Of a DNA stretch of 49,686 nt, positions 1 to 12,025 are shown in pieces. Positions within the stretch are counted from its first letter, which is position 1; each line of letters starts with the position of its first letter. Source of the stretch: Amphimedon queenslandica (Eukaryota > Porifera > Demospongiae > Haplosclerida > Niphatidae); contig NW_003546318.1 of assembly GCF_000090795.2 (NCBI RefSeq), forward strand, positions 248,181 through 297,866. The letters run 5' to 3'. The translations under genes and the position numbers were made by a program. Below the pieces are notes generated by a model that was given only the letters and a program-made list of their open reading frames with translations, was not told the origin of the DNA and ran no database searches.

Positions 1-584
1 CGTATCAGATTGGATTCACACTAATCCTAATGTGTTTTCCAGTGTTAATAGTCGTAGTTTCATTGATAGTAGCTCCTCCTGAAGCCAATCGAACTATACA
101 GTATAACGAAGTAAATCATAATTCTCATCCAGAGCTGATTGTTACCTGCAGTTCGCCCCATGTTGCCTTTATTGTCTTACAAATGATTTATTTCTCTGGC
201 CTTCTCATTGCTAGCAATGCTCTTGCTGTCATGACCATAAGGTTTCCGATAAACTTCAATGAAGCGAAATATGTTGCATTCGCGACCTTCTCCCTTGTTC
301 TGACCTGGTTCTTCTTCATACTTGCTTTCATTGTAAGTCAGAACACTCCCTATCAAGGAGCTGCCCTATCAACTGCAATACAAGTGAGTTCAGTGGCAGT
401 TCTCCTCAGTCTTTTTGGTCCAAGAGTGTTTATTATGATAGTATGGCCCCATAGGAATGCTGAAAGACACTCATCTGTTGTATCAAAAATCATGCCACTT
501 GGAACACAAAACCGCACTTCTATTATGCCATCAGATGATAACAAAATTGCAAGCAATAAAAAGAATAATGACACTGAAGAATAA
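1..584 (+). CDS. Family C GPCR (mGluR-like), C-terminal part, cut by window edge
   Basis: The reading frame is open from base 3 (starting YQIGFTLILM) to a stop at 582-584. The visible part is the second half of a family C seven-helix domain. It carries the hallmark RFPINFNEAKYVAFATF, matching RFPxNFNExKYxxF of metabotropic glutamate receptors, then two more hydrophobic segments and the FGPRVFIMI block that ends helix 7. A polar tail of about 45 residues follows. It aligns closely with the two receptors downstream (875-3533 and 6047-9334), so it is a paralogue in the same cluster. It is oriented tail-to-tail with its neighbour, with 290 bases of AT-rich sequence between their stops. The ligand-binding region lies outside the window, so nothing can be said of ligand. 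Family assignment is secure; subtype is not. Confidence 0.85.
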   Translation, partial: YQIGFTLILMCFPVLIVVVSLIVAPPEANRTIQYNEVNHNSHPELIVTCSSPHVAFIVLQMIYFSGLLIASNALAVMTIRFPINFNEAKYVAFATFSLVLTWFFFILAFIVSQNTPYQGAALSTAIQVSSVAVLLSLFGPRVFIMIVWPHRNAERHSSVVSKIMPLGTQNRTSIMPSDDNKIASNKKNNDTEE

Positions 585-874
585 CATTATTATTTTTGGT
601 TTTTTTTTAAATATTAGTGTGCATGTGTGTGATGGTTTTGTTTACCCATTTATTAGTAGTGATAGGTTTCTGCATACATCATCATTAGAGTCATAAATGA
701 TTGAATCTCTGTTTAGCTAATTCAATAATAAATAACAATATTAAACAATGAAACTGAAATTTAATCAATACCGATACATTGTACAATAAAAGTAAATATT
801 TAAGCTAAAGAATTGCTCACAAAAACAACAACAATAATAATGATAGTCACACATTGTAGCCATGCATGTGCATG

Positions 875-3533
875 TTATTCAACAGTCACTCCTGTTTGAG
901 ACTTTGGTACTCGCTGAGGCAAAGACTCCAAGTCTTTTGTACCTGCAGGTTTCATCCCACTTTCAGAAGAGTTGTGCGAAGGCCAGAATATCATAATGAA
1001 TACTCTAGGACCAAAAAGACATAGTAGAACAGAGAGTGCACTGAGTTGTATTGTAGACGATAGAACGGCTGTTTGGATTGTAGACCCATTTGTGGCTACG
1101 TATGAAAGGATAAACAGAAACCACATGAGGCCAAGAGAAAATGTTGAGAATGCAACGTATCTGGACTCGTTGAAATTTGCAGGAAACCTTATGGTAACTA
1201 CAGCCAATGCATTGCTGGTAATGAGGAGTGCAGTGTTGTACAGCATCTGAAGCACTACAAGTGCAATGTGGGGTGTGGTGCATTGGAGGATAAGAGTGGG
1301 GAAGTTATTATCGTTTGTTTTGTTGTGGTGAAGCTCTTTTTTGACTCCAGGATTAACAACCAGGAGTGAAATAAAGACAAGCATCATCTGACATGCAACG
1401 AGTAGAAAAGTGAAGATGATTTGGTACGGAGGAGTTATGAATCTTGGCCTTGAAGATATTGATTGTTGCATGAATATGCGAGTTATTCTGATAAGTTTAA
1501 CACACAATGCACAGAGTATCAGAGAATATGAAAACCACATTACAATCTCTTTGAAGACCACATGACGCTGGCGAAGGCTTCAAGAGAAAGAAAAGAGTGC
1601 TTACAAAGCATAGTGTTATTCCGATTAGTACTAATATCATCTGCTCCCTTCCTGAAGACTTGACAATTGGTGTATTCCAGAACCAGATGAAAGCAGATGT
1701 GACAAATACTACAGCTATTAGTCCAATGATGGCTAGTATTATCAGTACTATACCCCATGCATCTGATGGTTTTAAATATGATTCATCAATATCTATACAA
1801 TGAGTGTTACCAGTGAGAGGATTGTTGCCCCACATATTATCAGGACATGTCATACACATTGTTGAAGAGTTAGTATTAGTAAAGTTTGATCCAAGGCAAG
1901 GATCACATGTACCACAACATGATGACGTTACTGCCCTCTTAAATTGTCCTGGTGGGCATTTCTGACATTGTGAAGTGAAATCATCAAATAGCTCATTTTC
2001 ATTCTGCGTAGCATAGAAATGAAGGCGGTTTGCTATTGGCAAGTTCTCATTCCAGTATCCAACATTTTCCAACACGTAACTACTCGTTTCTTGCTCCACT
2101 TTCAATACAGCAATGTTATATATTGCTTTTACTGTCCCATTCTCATTAAAAGAAACTTCATTTCCCGTGGGGCTGGTAAAGCTAACATTCATTAAATGTT
2201 GTAGTAGGACAGAGCCATTCAAAACTGCAGTCCTGCCATTGTGGCTCTGGCATGATTGATTGTTGGCATACCAAACTAACGGAGCACTACATTTATCACT
2301 AATGAATTCTTTTAATGCATAAGCAATGCTGTATACAGCATCTATGACAAGAGGAACTTTCTCATTTTGACTGTAATCACTAGACACATTGCAGTCATTG
2401 TGGGCACAGTTGTATAGCTGTTTGAATGCATCTTGAGTCCATGGGTTTCTTTTGTTGCTTGATGTGCTGAGTTGTCTGTAATAATCATCGAAAGGAGCAT
2501 GAAGGTTAGTTGCTGGTAGCACTCCCCATAGTTCGCTTGCAACTTGAGCATAATTTGCTGCTAAAACTGTGGAAGCTGTGGAGTCGCTTGCTATCCAAAC
2601 CTTTCCAGCCTTGTTTATAGACCTATTAGAGTTAGTCATTGTCCGTAGCAGCATATCAGCATGCTCAAAGGAAGTAAACAGCACAGTTACATTCGCAGTT
2701 GAGTTGGCCAACCGATCAGCAACATATTGGTATTCATAATCAAGAAATGATTCTTTTATTGGTAGGTTTAAGTCAATGCAGATACCTCTTCTGTGTGCCA
2801 GCTCATGAAACTGGTTAATCCCAGGCTCACCATAAAGATTATCAGAGTATATTGTAGAGACAAAGCTCCAATTTGCTCTCTCTATTAGATCAATCATGGC
2901 CATTGCTTGCTGATTATCCGGTGGCACCGTACGCAGAAAGTACTCATAGCGATCTCGATTATTGAGAGCTGACGAAGAAGAAGCATAACTAATTTGAGGC
3001 ACCCTAAATAGCCGAAGGAGGCTAGCTACCGGTATAGAGACAGAGCTTGATGAAGCACCAATGACAGAACTAACTTTGACTCTATCACTAGCATTACCAT
3101 TTGACATGCCTCCACAACTCTCCACTTCTAACTGATCACTCTCAAGTACAAAATCAATGCTCTCATCTAGAGCTATGTTCTCACTCACACAGGTGTCTCT
3201 GATATCATAGCCAAGACTCATGCCAGGGAGAAGGCTAGAGTTAGAGTTTATGCTATCAATGGCAAAGAGCATTGCCTCCATTCTCTGGAACCCACTGGAT
3301 CTAAACCTGTCACTGCACTGACCTCCCATTGATTGACTCACATGAACTGGAAATAATCCACCAAGAATGACATCTTTATCCAGAGTATCTTTGAATCCAG
3401 TGATTCTATCACTAGTCCTGGAATAAAGGACCCTCTCTGGTGGGCTAGTGTGATCATACTGGATAGCACAATCACTCATTGAAAGAAGTATGGACAAGAA
3501 TAGTACTCTTGATGTCAAGAAAGGCTGCTCCAT
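875..3533 (-). CDS. Family C GPCR (mGluR-like), full length but with a one-base frameshift
   Basis: The start is taken at 3533, where an ATG opens a signal peptide (MEQPFLTSRVLFLSILL); the extension upstream has only a TTG. Domain order is an extracellular Venus-flytrap domain, a nine-cysteine-type Cys-rich domain (CQKCPPGQ, CCGTCDPC), then seven helices including FWNTPIVKSSGREQ. By eye, the mGluR amino-acid pocket is partly kept: Ser in GASSSSVS, Ser for Thr in YASSS, Tyr in YGEPG, Asp in IASDS. The lysine equivalent to human mGluR1 K409 is not apparent, so glutamate need not be the ligand. The frame is conserved through SCGLQR, then resumes one base later as IVMWFSYSLIL, exactly where the intact paralogue reads FFQRSSLWF. 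One extra G at about 1547, inside AGAGA, explains this. It may be a young pseudogene or a sequence error. The 3' frame runs to a stop at 875. Confidence 0.85.
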
Positions 3534-4330
3534 TCTTTTACTGTAGATCTTCAACTGTTAGGCTTACTCCAACAGGAAATAACTGAACACATAAAACAGG
3601 AGTAGGTAACTTTATATGATCCTCTTAAAATTTTTAATTGCTTTTGAGCTTATGTGTACATGCATATATATATAGGCATTGTATTATCAAATTAGCAATA
3701 ATTATTTGTAAACAATATTTTATAATTTGTAAACAATGTAAGTGCCTCTTTTTCCTTTTCCTTGCTGCTCTAAAACAGTAAACACATTTTACTCTTTGCT
3801 CTTGATGAGAGACTATAATCATCCAGCTCCCACAGCTAAAAGTAGCATGCACTACAAGACATTACAAATTTCATACATGTACTAATTGACCTGTTAGTAG
3901 TATAGGGCATGCTCGGATGCTCTCTTAAAATGTTATCTTCATTCAGCAATAATAGTAAACATTGCCATAAATTTGGCAGACAATTGTAATTAGATTAATA
4001 AGAGACTAGGAGTATGGCTGTGTGTGACATAATAATGGCTGCACTACTAGTGATAGCATCTGTTGCTGAAGAGAAGGTTATGGGTTATGGTAGCAGTGTC
4101 ATCATTATGATAAATGTATCACGAATGGTTGACAATAATATTTAGTCACTATACCAAATATAGTGATATCATGAGCTAATAAAGTCATAATTAAATAAAA
4201 TTTTGTTATCTGTATTTCCCCTTTTATATTTTGTTTTGGTAGGTTTCTCTGTGTGTGTGTATGTGGTTACCTAAGTTTACTGTGTGATTATGATATCAAT
4301 AATCCATCAACAATTTGCTCTAAAACAATT
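3534..4330. other. Intergenic AT-rich spacer
   Basis: This is the 5' flank of the frameshifted receptor gene. It is AT-rich with short TA runs (about 3664-3675) and no reading frame of convincing composition. A splice-acceptor-like CTACAG lies just before the receptor ATG (about 3543-3540, minus strand), so an untranslated upstream exon is possible. I see no other feature. Confidence 0.4.
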
Positions 4331-5290
4331 TTGTGATACATATTGATGTGTAAAGAGTTTGAGCTGAATCTGACAAATAACTTTAAGTTGTGAGCAATTG
4401 AGTCAATTTTTGAAAAATACCCAAGGCTATATAGCCCATGGTTTTTTCCAAAAAGTGGCTCCTAAATCACCCCAAATTTTTATTACATTTTCTGATGTAT
4501 ATTAATGTCCTTGTGCTACATAGAAAGTTTGAGTTGTTTCTGACAAATATTTTCAAAGTTACGGCCATTTAAAAAAAAAACACCAAAATTGTGAAAATTC
4601 CCAAGGCTATAGCCCATGGTTTTTTTCCAAAAAATGGCTCCGAAATCACCCCAAATTTTTATTATATTTTCTGATACATATCAATGTCCTTATGCTATGT
4701 AGAAAGTTTGAGTTGATTCCGACAAATGTTTTTCGAGTTATGAGCATTTTTAAAAATGGGCCAATTTTTGAAAAATACCCAAGGCTATATATAGCCCATG
4801 GTTTTTTCTGAAAAATGGCTCCAAAATCACCCCAAATTTTTATTAAATTTTCTGATACATATTGATGTCCTCATGCTATGTAGAAAATTTGAGTTGATTC
4901 CGACAAATATTTTTTGAGTTATGAGCATTTTTAAAAACGGGCCAATTTTTGAAAAATACCCAAGGCTATAGCCCATGTTTTTTTTCCGAAAAATGGCTCT
5001 GAAATCACCCCAATTTTTTATTACATTTTCTGATACATATCAATGTCCTTATGCTATGTAGAAAGTTTGAGTTGATTCCGACAAATATTTTTCGAGTTAT
5101 GAGCATTTTAAAAACGGGCCAATTTTTGAAAAATACCCAAGGCTATATATAGCCCATGGTTTTTTTCAAGAATGGCTAAAAAATGACCCCAAATTTTTAT
5201 TACATTTTCTGATACATATTGATGTCCTTATGCCATGTAGCAAGTTTGAACTGATTATGTGTACAAATTCTAGAGTTATTAACAATTTTA
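4331..5290. repeat. Tandem satellite, about 180 bp period, five copies
   Basis: A block containing CCAAGGCTATAGCCCATGG recurs at about 4421, 4601, 4779, 4960 and 5137, a spacing of 177-181 bases. Each unit also contains CACCCCAAATTTTTATTA, TTTCTGATACATATTGATGT and AGAAAGTTTGAGTTGATTC in the same order. Copies differ by scattered substitutions and short indels. The core is a near-palindrome (CCAaGGCTATAGCCcaTGG). Related arrays or single units occur at 20620-21270 and 45806-45990, and a diverged subfamily at 13965-14376 and 33030-33430. No coding potential is seen. Confidence 0.9.
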
Positions 5291-5347
5291 AAAACATACT
5301 ACAATAATTTTGGCCTGTGATGCCTGCATTTGGCATGCCAATAACTA

Positions 5348-5708
5348 AAGTCTATTCAGTTTCACCTGACCTATTGATTTTTTGTTATAACTTTTGATAA
5401 ACATGGAATTTAGAAATTTTGCTTGCACCATTAGAATTGCTAGGTCCTTCCCGTCCTTTAGATAAAAAGATCGGGTCAAAATGATAAGGCCTTAGCCTTT
5501 TTTGGATGTCCCTGTATAAACTCAATGACATACCTTTGACCGCAATTATGCAGCTAGAACAGCCAGAATAAATTCAGCTGCTACTTATCTGCATCCCTTC
5601 CGTGCAACAAAAACAATTTCAAAACCACAAATACGTAAAGAATGCGGATGTGACGTAGTTATTTATTAATTGAAAAAAGCCAGGGGTCAGGTGAAAGTGA
5701 ATAGACTT
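5348..5708. mobile_element. Non-autonomous DNA element with TA target duplication
   Basis: The left end AAGTCTATTCAGTTTCACCT and the right end AGGTGAAAGTGAATAGACTT are inverted repeats with one mismatch, extending to about 24 bases each. Each end is flanked by TA (5346-5347 and 5709-5710), the duplication expected of Tc1/mariner/pogo-type insertion. The 361 bp interior has no open frame of note, so it is a MITE-like passenger needing a transposase from elsewhere. Superfamily assignment rests only on the TA duplication. Confidence 0.8.
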
Positions 5709-6046
5709 TAAGTTCAATTCTTAATAAATTATTTCCTGTACATTGGATCATTGTAATGTCAGTCTATATAATTTGTACTATTATAGCTACTGTGTCTTAT
5801 ATCATTATCACCAAACTATTACATAATAGTTGATATCATAATCTTAATAATAACTTCACAATGACAAACATACAGTATAATGGTAATGGATACAGTATAA
5901 ATGGGTAAATATGGGGAGTTCATTTGAAATAATAAGAAACAAGTGTTTGTTTACTAATCACAGCAACAACAAAATACATAATAATAATAATAATAATAAT
6001 AACAACAACACAATGATTATACTACTACTAATAATAATGTAAATAC
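5709..6046. other. AT-rich spacer with microsatellite
   Basis: This lies 3' of the intact receptor gene. It holds an AAT/AAC trinucleotide tract at about 5978-6012 and otherwise no recognisable feature. Confidence 0.4.
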
Positions 6047-6207
6047 TTATAGTTTAGTGGAGTTATCATCAAAAGACCCATTACCACTCTTTTGCTGCGT
6101 GTCTGATAAATTTAAAGTGACTCTAGTAGGCCTTGGAGATCCTTTTGGAGTAGGAACTAGGGAAAGAGAGAGAGGGAGAGAGGGAGGGAGAGAGGGAGGG
6201 AGGGAGG

Positions 6208-6276
<69 letters not shown>

Positions 6277-9200
6277 GGAGAGGGAGAGAGAGAAGGGAGG
6301 GAGGGAAAGAGAAGAAAGAATGATCATAATAAATACATTGAGAACAGAATAATACGTTAACACTTGCTAACAAACAAGCCATTGTGTCAAACAAGAAAGA
6401 AATCATCAGTAAGGAATGCATTACATAAACTCTGACCTTAATAAGAAATTACCCAAGTGTATTAATTTAAATGAGCCCCATGGACATATTGCATTAGTTT
6501 TTAACATATCACTGCTTGATTTGGTGCTCCTTGCTAAATCCAATGAAATTATTTAACACAGTCAATTAAAAGTACATTTACGGTAGACAAATATTGTAAT
6601 AATAATTATTATTACACAACCTACCACTTAGACTGGGATCCAGTGTAGTAATATATCCGGTATCAAATTGAGCATTTATATCAGTGGATCCACGACTTTT
6701 TGGTTGCGTAGTGAACTGGGTAACATTTCTTTCGGGAAAGAATATCATTATTACGATCCGAGGCCCAAACATGCACAATAAGACGGCAAAGCAGCTCAGG
6801 TTAAGAGCAAAAGAGACCACAGCTGTCCTATCCTCGTTGCTGGTGGCTATATAAGTCTGTGTGAATGCCAGCCATATTAAACCGATGGAGAAAGTAGAGA
6901 AAGCAACGTATTTCGACTCGTTGAAATTCTCTGGGAAGCGTATGGTGACAACAGCGAGTATGTTACAGAATATGATCAGCGCAGTGTGATAGAGTGCTAA
7001 TATTATCAATGGAGCTAAGTGAGGAGAGTCACACGTTACCTGTATTATAGGTGGGCCTCCGGCCATATTTGACTCCACCTGCTCCTCAGATGCCAATGGG
7101 TAGACGACTATCATTGATATTAACACGACGATAAATTGTATTGATACTATGAGTAGTGTGAAGAGTATTTGATAGCGAGGTTCTGTGAATTTAGGCCTCG
7201 AAGCAGCGCTTCCTTGTCTTAGAAAAATCCTCGAGATCCTTATTAGTTTAACGAGCAGCGAGGCTAATATAAAAGATATGCAGAACCAGAGGCTTGACCG
7301 CTGGAAGAAGCAAACAAAGGTTGATGGTTTTGAGACAAAGAAAAACGTAGTGAGGAAAGTCAGTGCTATTCCAACAAGTAGCAGTATCATCTGTTCACGT
7401 CCGGACGACTTGACGATTGGTGTATTCCAGTATAGTCCCAGAGCAACAGAAACAAACACAACAGAGATTAGACCAATGATAGCCATTATCATTAAAACAA
7501 TGGACCAAGCATCTCTGTAGCGTAAATAAGACTCCTCTAAAGCTACACAACTAGTGCTACCTATAATTGGGTTATTACCCCAATATCTATCAGGACATGT
7601 TGAACAAGAACTTGATGACGACGTATTTGAGTACTCTTGACCTGTACAGTTGCTGCATGTACCACAGCAAGATCCCTCCACTTCAACAATATACTGCCCT
7701 GCTGTGCATACGGTACACTGGGACTGACGTGGGCGTGAGAGGAGGACCTCTTGACCGTTGATTAGTTCTAATCCAAACTGACTTATTGAGTGATTTATTG
7801 AAAGCCTTTTATTCGGATTATCACCATTCCATATGCCAACTGGTACGAACCCATACGACTTATTGAGGAATCTCTGATAGTTGACTATTTGATATTGTCC
7901 GCCAGCTGCATTACCAGTCTCAGGGTTAAAGGTTATATGTCTACCTGTCGGACTTATAAAAGAAACATTGTTCAAATACCTGAGCAAAACGGAGCCATTT
8001 AACCTATCACTATTTCCATCACAAGATAACGTTCTTCTGTTCCATTGGATCGGCTGTTTACAGTTATCATTGAGGTAGTCACGAATGGCAAAAGCTATAC
8101 TGTAAACAGCGTCAATGACTAGCGGTATAAAGGTACCTTGTTGATAGCGTGGATGACTAGTTACCGGTTTCGTATTGTTGCAAGTCTTGTTAATGGTGCA
8201 ATTGAAGTAGCTCTGATAGAATTCGGGGAAAAAAGGATTCCTTTGATTACTTTCGAGAGTCAACTGTGAATAGTAATCTTGAAATCCTTGACTTTCGTCT
8301 GTGTAGGGCGCAAAGCCAAACAGTCCCGCCAAAGACTCGTTGAATAGACTCACGATGCTTATGGACCGAGCCCACGCGTCACTAGCAATCCATAGGAACC
8401 TCTTATTTGTTCCATTAGCTGTGTTTATGGCCTCTATGGATGAGAACAGTGACCTTGCATTGCCCTGATTTGCAAATAATACAACAACATTTGTTGAGGA
8501 TGCCAATAGTAGGCTGGCAATCCTCGAGAAGTCATCATCATCGGAATCAGAGTTTATGCCTTCGTCAACGTCAATGCAAATGCCAGTTTCTCCTGCCCTT
8601 TTGCGAAACTGATCTATTCCCGGCTCACCGTAAAAGTCATTGGTGTATACAGTTGATACGTACGTCCAGTTGAATTCCATACATAGGTCGATCATTGCTT
8701 CGGCTTGGAGACTATCGGGGCTAATGGTACGATAGAAGTAGCCATATCGGTCACGATTGTCAAGACGAGCAGAGGAGGAGGCGTAGCTAATTTGAGGGAT
8801 ACGAAAGAGACGTAGGAGAGTGGCCACTGGTACACTGACACCACTGGAGGCGGCTCCAATGACAGTGGACGTTGGGAGGGCAGCTTCACTTGAATCGTTA
8901 GCTGATTCATATTCGGTATCATCTGATGTCGGACAACTCTCAAGGTCCAGTTGTTGACCTGATACAACTAGATCAATGCTTTCATCAAGGCCAATGTTTT
9001 CACTGCTGCAGGTATCTCTTATATCATAGCCTAGTTTGAGACCGTGTAGGAGACTCGCGTTGCTGTTGATGATGTCCAGAGCGTAGAGCATGGCTTCCAT
9101 CCTCTCCAGCCCTCTCTCTAGTCTAATCGAGCCACATCTTGCTCCGCCATCATCCACCGAATGAACGGGGAACAGCCCGCCGAGGACAATGTCGACATCA

Positions 9201-9334
9201 GTCCTATTCCTTGCTCCCCTGATACGGTTGCCACTTAGAGTCACGGTCTCTGAAGCATCTCTATACCCGTAGTTTGCACCAGAGATGCATAACAGGAGGG
9301 AATGGAGGAGGAGGAGGGAGGATAAGAGAACCAT
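6047..9334 (-). CDS. Family C GPCR (mGluR-like), intact, two coding exons
   Basis: Model: complement(6047..6156, 6625..9334), 939 residues. The start is the ATG at 9334, which opens a signal peptide (MVLLSSLLLLHSLLLCIS). CCCACAG lies just upstream, so the upstream in-frame TTG extension is probably intron and a 5'-untranslated exon is likely. Domains: Venus-flytrap region about 45-500, Cys-rich domain from about 536 (CTVCTAGQY, CCGTCSNC), seven helices about 605-865 with RFPENFNESKYVAFSTF and FGPRIVIMIFF. The pocket Ser (GAASSGVS), Ser for Thr (YASSS), Tyr (YGEPG) and Asp (IASDA) are visible. As in the neighbour, the mGluR1 K409 equivalent is not evident. The last exon joins in phase (LDPSLS-VPTPKGSPRP), giving a Ser/Thr-rich tail; its acceptor follows a long CT tract. 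Without splicing the frame ends at 6578 in a low-complexity Asn/Tyr run. Ligand unknown. Confidence 0.88.
6165..6325. repeat. Polypurine GA/GGGA tract (intron 3' end of receptor gene)
   Basis: About 160 bases of GAGA, GGGAGG and GAAAGAGA runs. On the minus strand it is an uninterrupted polypyrimidine tract ending in CTTTCCCTAG, the acceptor of the receptor gene's last exon. Length variation here could affect splicing. Confidence 0.85.
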
Positions 9335-10157
9335 GTTCTGCTGTGGGAAAAGAAGGGGAGAATCGTGAGGAGAATGCAATAAAACCGCAAACTACTCTTA
9401 CTTTTATTATTAATTTTATACAATTTTTTGACCCCACTACAGTCACTTCTTTGTCACTCGTATCTACATAAACTGCTGCACTGTTCTGAGAACTGCAGTT
9501 CAAACAGGATCTATATAACTTAAATATACAAATACTAAAACTGAATAGAATATCATATTTTAGCTTGTAAAAGTTCAGCCACACCTCTCCACCTACGCAC
9601 CACCTCTGCACCCAACGCCCACTCCTAATTTTCTGCTAATTATAGTCAAAGCTTAGCCACGACCACGTCCTATTATAGCATGCGCAGATACTCTTTATCG
9701 TCTCTATTCTCTTCTCTTTAGGGCTGGCTCCTGAAGACTGAGTACTGCAGGCTACAGTCTCCTTTGCTTTCATTCTTTGCGGTAAGAACAACACGCGGAC
9801 GGTGTGAATTGAGTGATTTCGAGGGAATGAATGTGAAACCGTTGGCTGCCAGGATCAAGTTCCTGTACTATAAGCTTTTTGTTGTTTCAACCTTGTTGGC
9901 CTACAAATGACCTACTATTGCTATTGTGCACGTCATATCACCCACTGTTTCCATATTAAAATAATCAAGAAGACAATAATGGCTTGAGCATAATGCATTG
10001 TTATTGTTTCTGGGTTATTAATAATTGCTAAAATACACCTGTGTTTGTTTTCTTCTTGTATCATATATCCCCTCTCTCTGTGTACAATTTCTAATGAATT
10101 AGTTATTTTCACCCTCTTTTATTTAGGACATAGTCTCCCCACGACAAAGAAACTCCC
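9335..10157. promoter_or_regulatory. Shared upstream region of divergent receptor and EH-domain genes
   Basis: The two genes point away from each other across this 823-base stretch. On the plus strand, TTTGCG followed by GTAAGAAC (donor at 9781) and TTTATTTAG followed by GACATAG (acceptor near 10126) look like a 5'-untranslated intron of the EH gene, placing its first exon near 9700-9780. On the minus strand CCCACAG (about 9341) suggests a similar leader intron for the receptor. No TATA box is convincing. Confidence 0.5.
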
Positions 10158-11987
10158 ATGGCTTCGGAAGGATCAACTTTTTTGCTGTCGAACAAGCAGT
10201 TTTCGAATTACTTTGTCTACTATCATGAAATGGTACCAGATGGAGAGTTACTCTCTGGTAAGCAACGACCGTCTTCATCTATCTATCTATCTTTATTCCA
10301 TCTTTGTTTAGTGCTAATTTGTTATTTTTATCGCTTATTGTCACCGCTTCGTTTTGACTCCCAAAATCTGATAATGCCTCCATAGCCCTAACCACCCAAC
10401 AACAACAAATGCATAAACAGACACAACACACTCGAACGCATGCTCCCTTCATTATTATGCCAAGTACTACTACTACTATCTAATCACATGACCTGTCACG
10501 TGACCATTGTTTAATAAATCAATGTATTCATCAGCTCCCATGATCATTTGTTTAAGAAAGCTGATATTGAATTCTTTATATTTATAGTCACTCCTTTGTT
10601 GTCCTTGTAATCAAAATAGTTGCTGTTTATCACTTGGTATGTTAGGGAAAGTAGTGATAGACTTTTAGTTAGTCTAAACTGTGTAGTGATGATGACTAGT
10701 GGTTTGTGTCAGTGATAAGGAGAAAAGAGAGGGAGAGAGGAAAGGGAATTCTTATTTGTGTAGCATAGGAGATGATTAAATTGTTACTGATACATGTGTA
10801 TATATGTGAATTTTAATGATATGTACCTCTTATATCTCTTCCATTTGCCACTAAAGCTATAGCTCCTTTTATTTTCTCCCTCCCTCTCTCTCTCTCTCTG
10901 CACATGTACATGTTTATAAGCAAAATGTGTTAAGATATATATGGAGTTGTTTGTATGCCTAAGTGTGACTGTGAGCACGGGGAATCAGGGCTGGTCATTG
11001 TTTGACTTAAAATATCATTTCTCAATTAAATTACACTTTACATATTTGCAGGTAATTAGACTTAGCTGTTAGGTGTGTACTAGGGCAGCTATCATTCACC
11101 ACTTGCTCATTACTATGTAATGATATTACCATCATGTACATGTACATGATGGTAATAGCAGTGGCATATGTGTGGGTTTGTTTATGTTTTATTATTTAAA
11201 ATTACCATTTGTAGCATTTTAGTATTGAGGAAACGAGAGGTTAAGGTGTAGAGGGGAAAAGATAACAGGTTAAGGTACATGTATTTTTATTTATTTGGTT
11301 TTTTTCAGAGCCTGGCCTAACTGTCGAAATACTAAATTAGAAAAGAATGTTATTTATTATATTATACTGAAATTGAGTATTATTAACTGTATCTAAATTG
11401 CTAAGTGTGTAACATTGCATTGGAATGAATTCTTCTATTGACAGTTTGTGTTCTATCATGATGAACTTACTAAGCTACTATTGGATATTATGGCTTAATG
11501 AACTATCTATGCATCTATAGAAAACTTGCATCTATTTCAATGTATACATATTTGTAATCATATATGTCTGTGTGGTATTTCGAATTTTTTGAACTTTCTT
11601 CAACAAACAAATATTGGCAAGTTTGAGCATCAACTATTTATATGTCAATATGTTATCAGTTTAGTTGATTTAGTCTTGAAGGGATATTCCTCACTTGAAT
11701 GTGTCACACACCGATAGCACTACACAATCTTTTCTTTATTTAATTAATACTGGAGTAAATAGTTCCTCCTACAGTCATCATATTACATTTCTTATAATAA
11801 CCGTTCCATTGTGACAATTGTGAGTGTGTATAGACAGGAATGTGAACTGCCCTAGACTTATAGAATTGTGTCTGAAATATTTAAATGTATTATTATTATT
11901 GATCTCTTTTTGTTTGTCATTTGTATATTACTTTAGTCATGTATTCTTGCTTGTATACTGTTGTTGTTGTTGTTGTTGTTGTTGTTT

Positions 11988-12025
<38 letters not shown>

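Noticed and set aside
6057..6323. Plus-strand frame rich in Arg/Glu/Gly across the GA tract
   Set aside because: It is a low-complexity translation of a purine microsatellite, antisense to the receptor's last exon.
9241..9611. Several 60-116 codon frames on both strands around the receptor start
   Set aside because: They overlap the signal-peptide exon or the leader region and have no recognisable domain.
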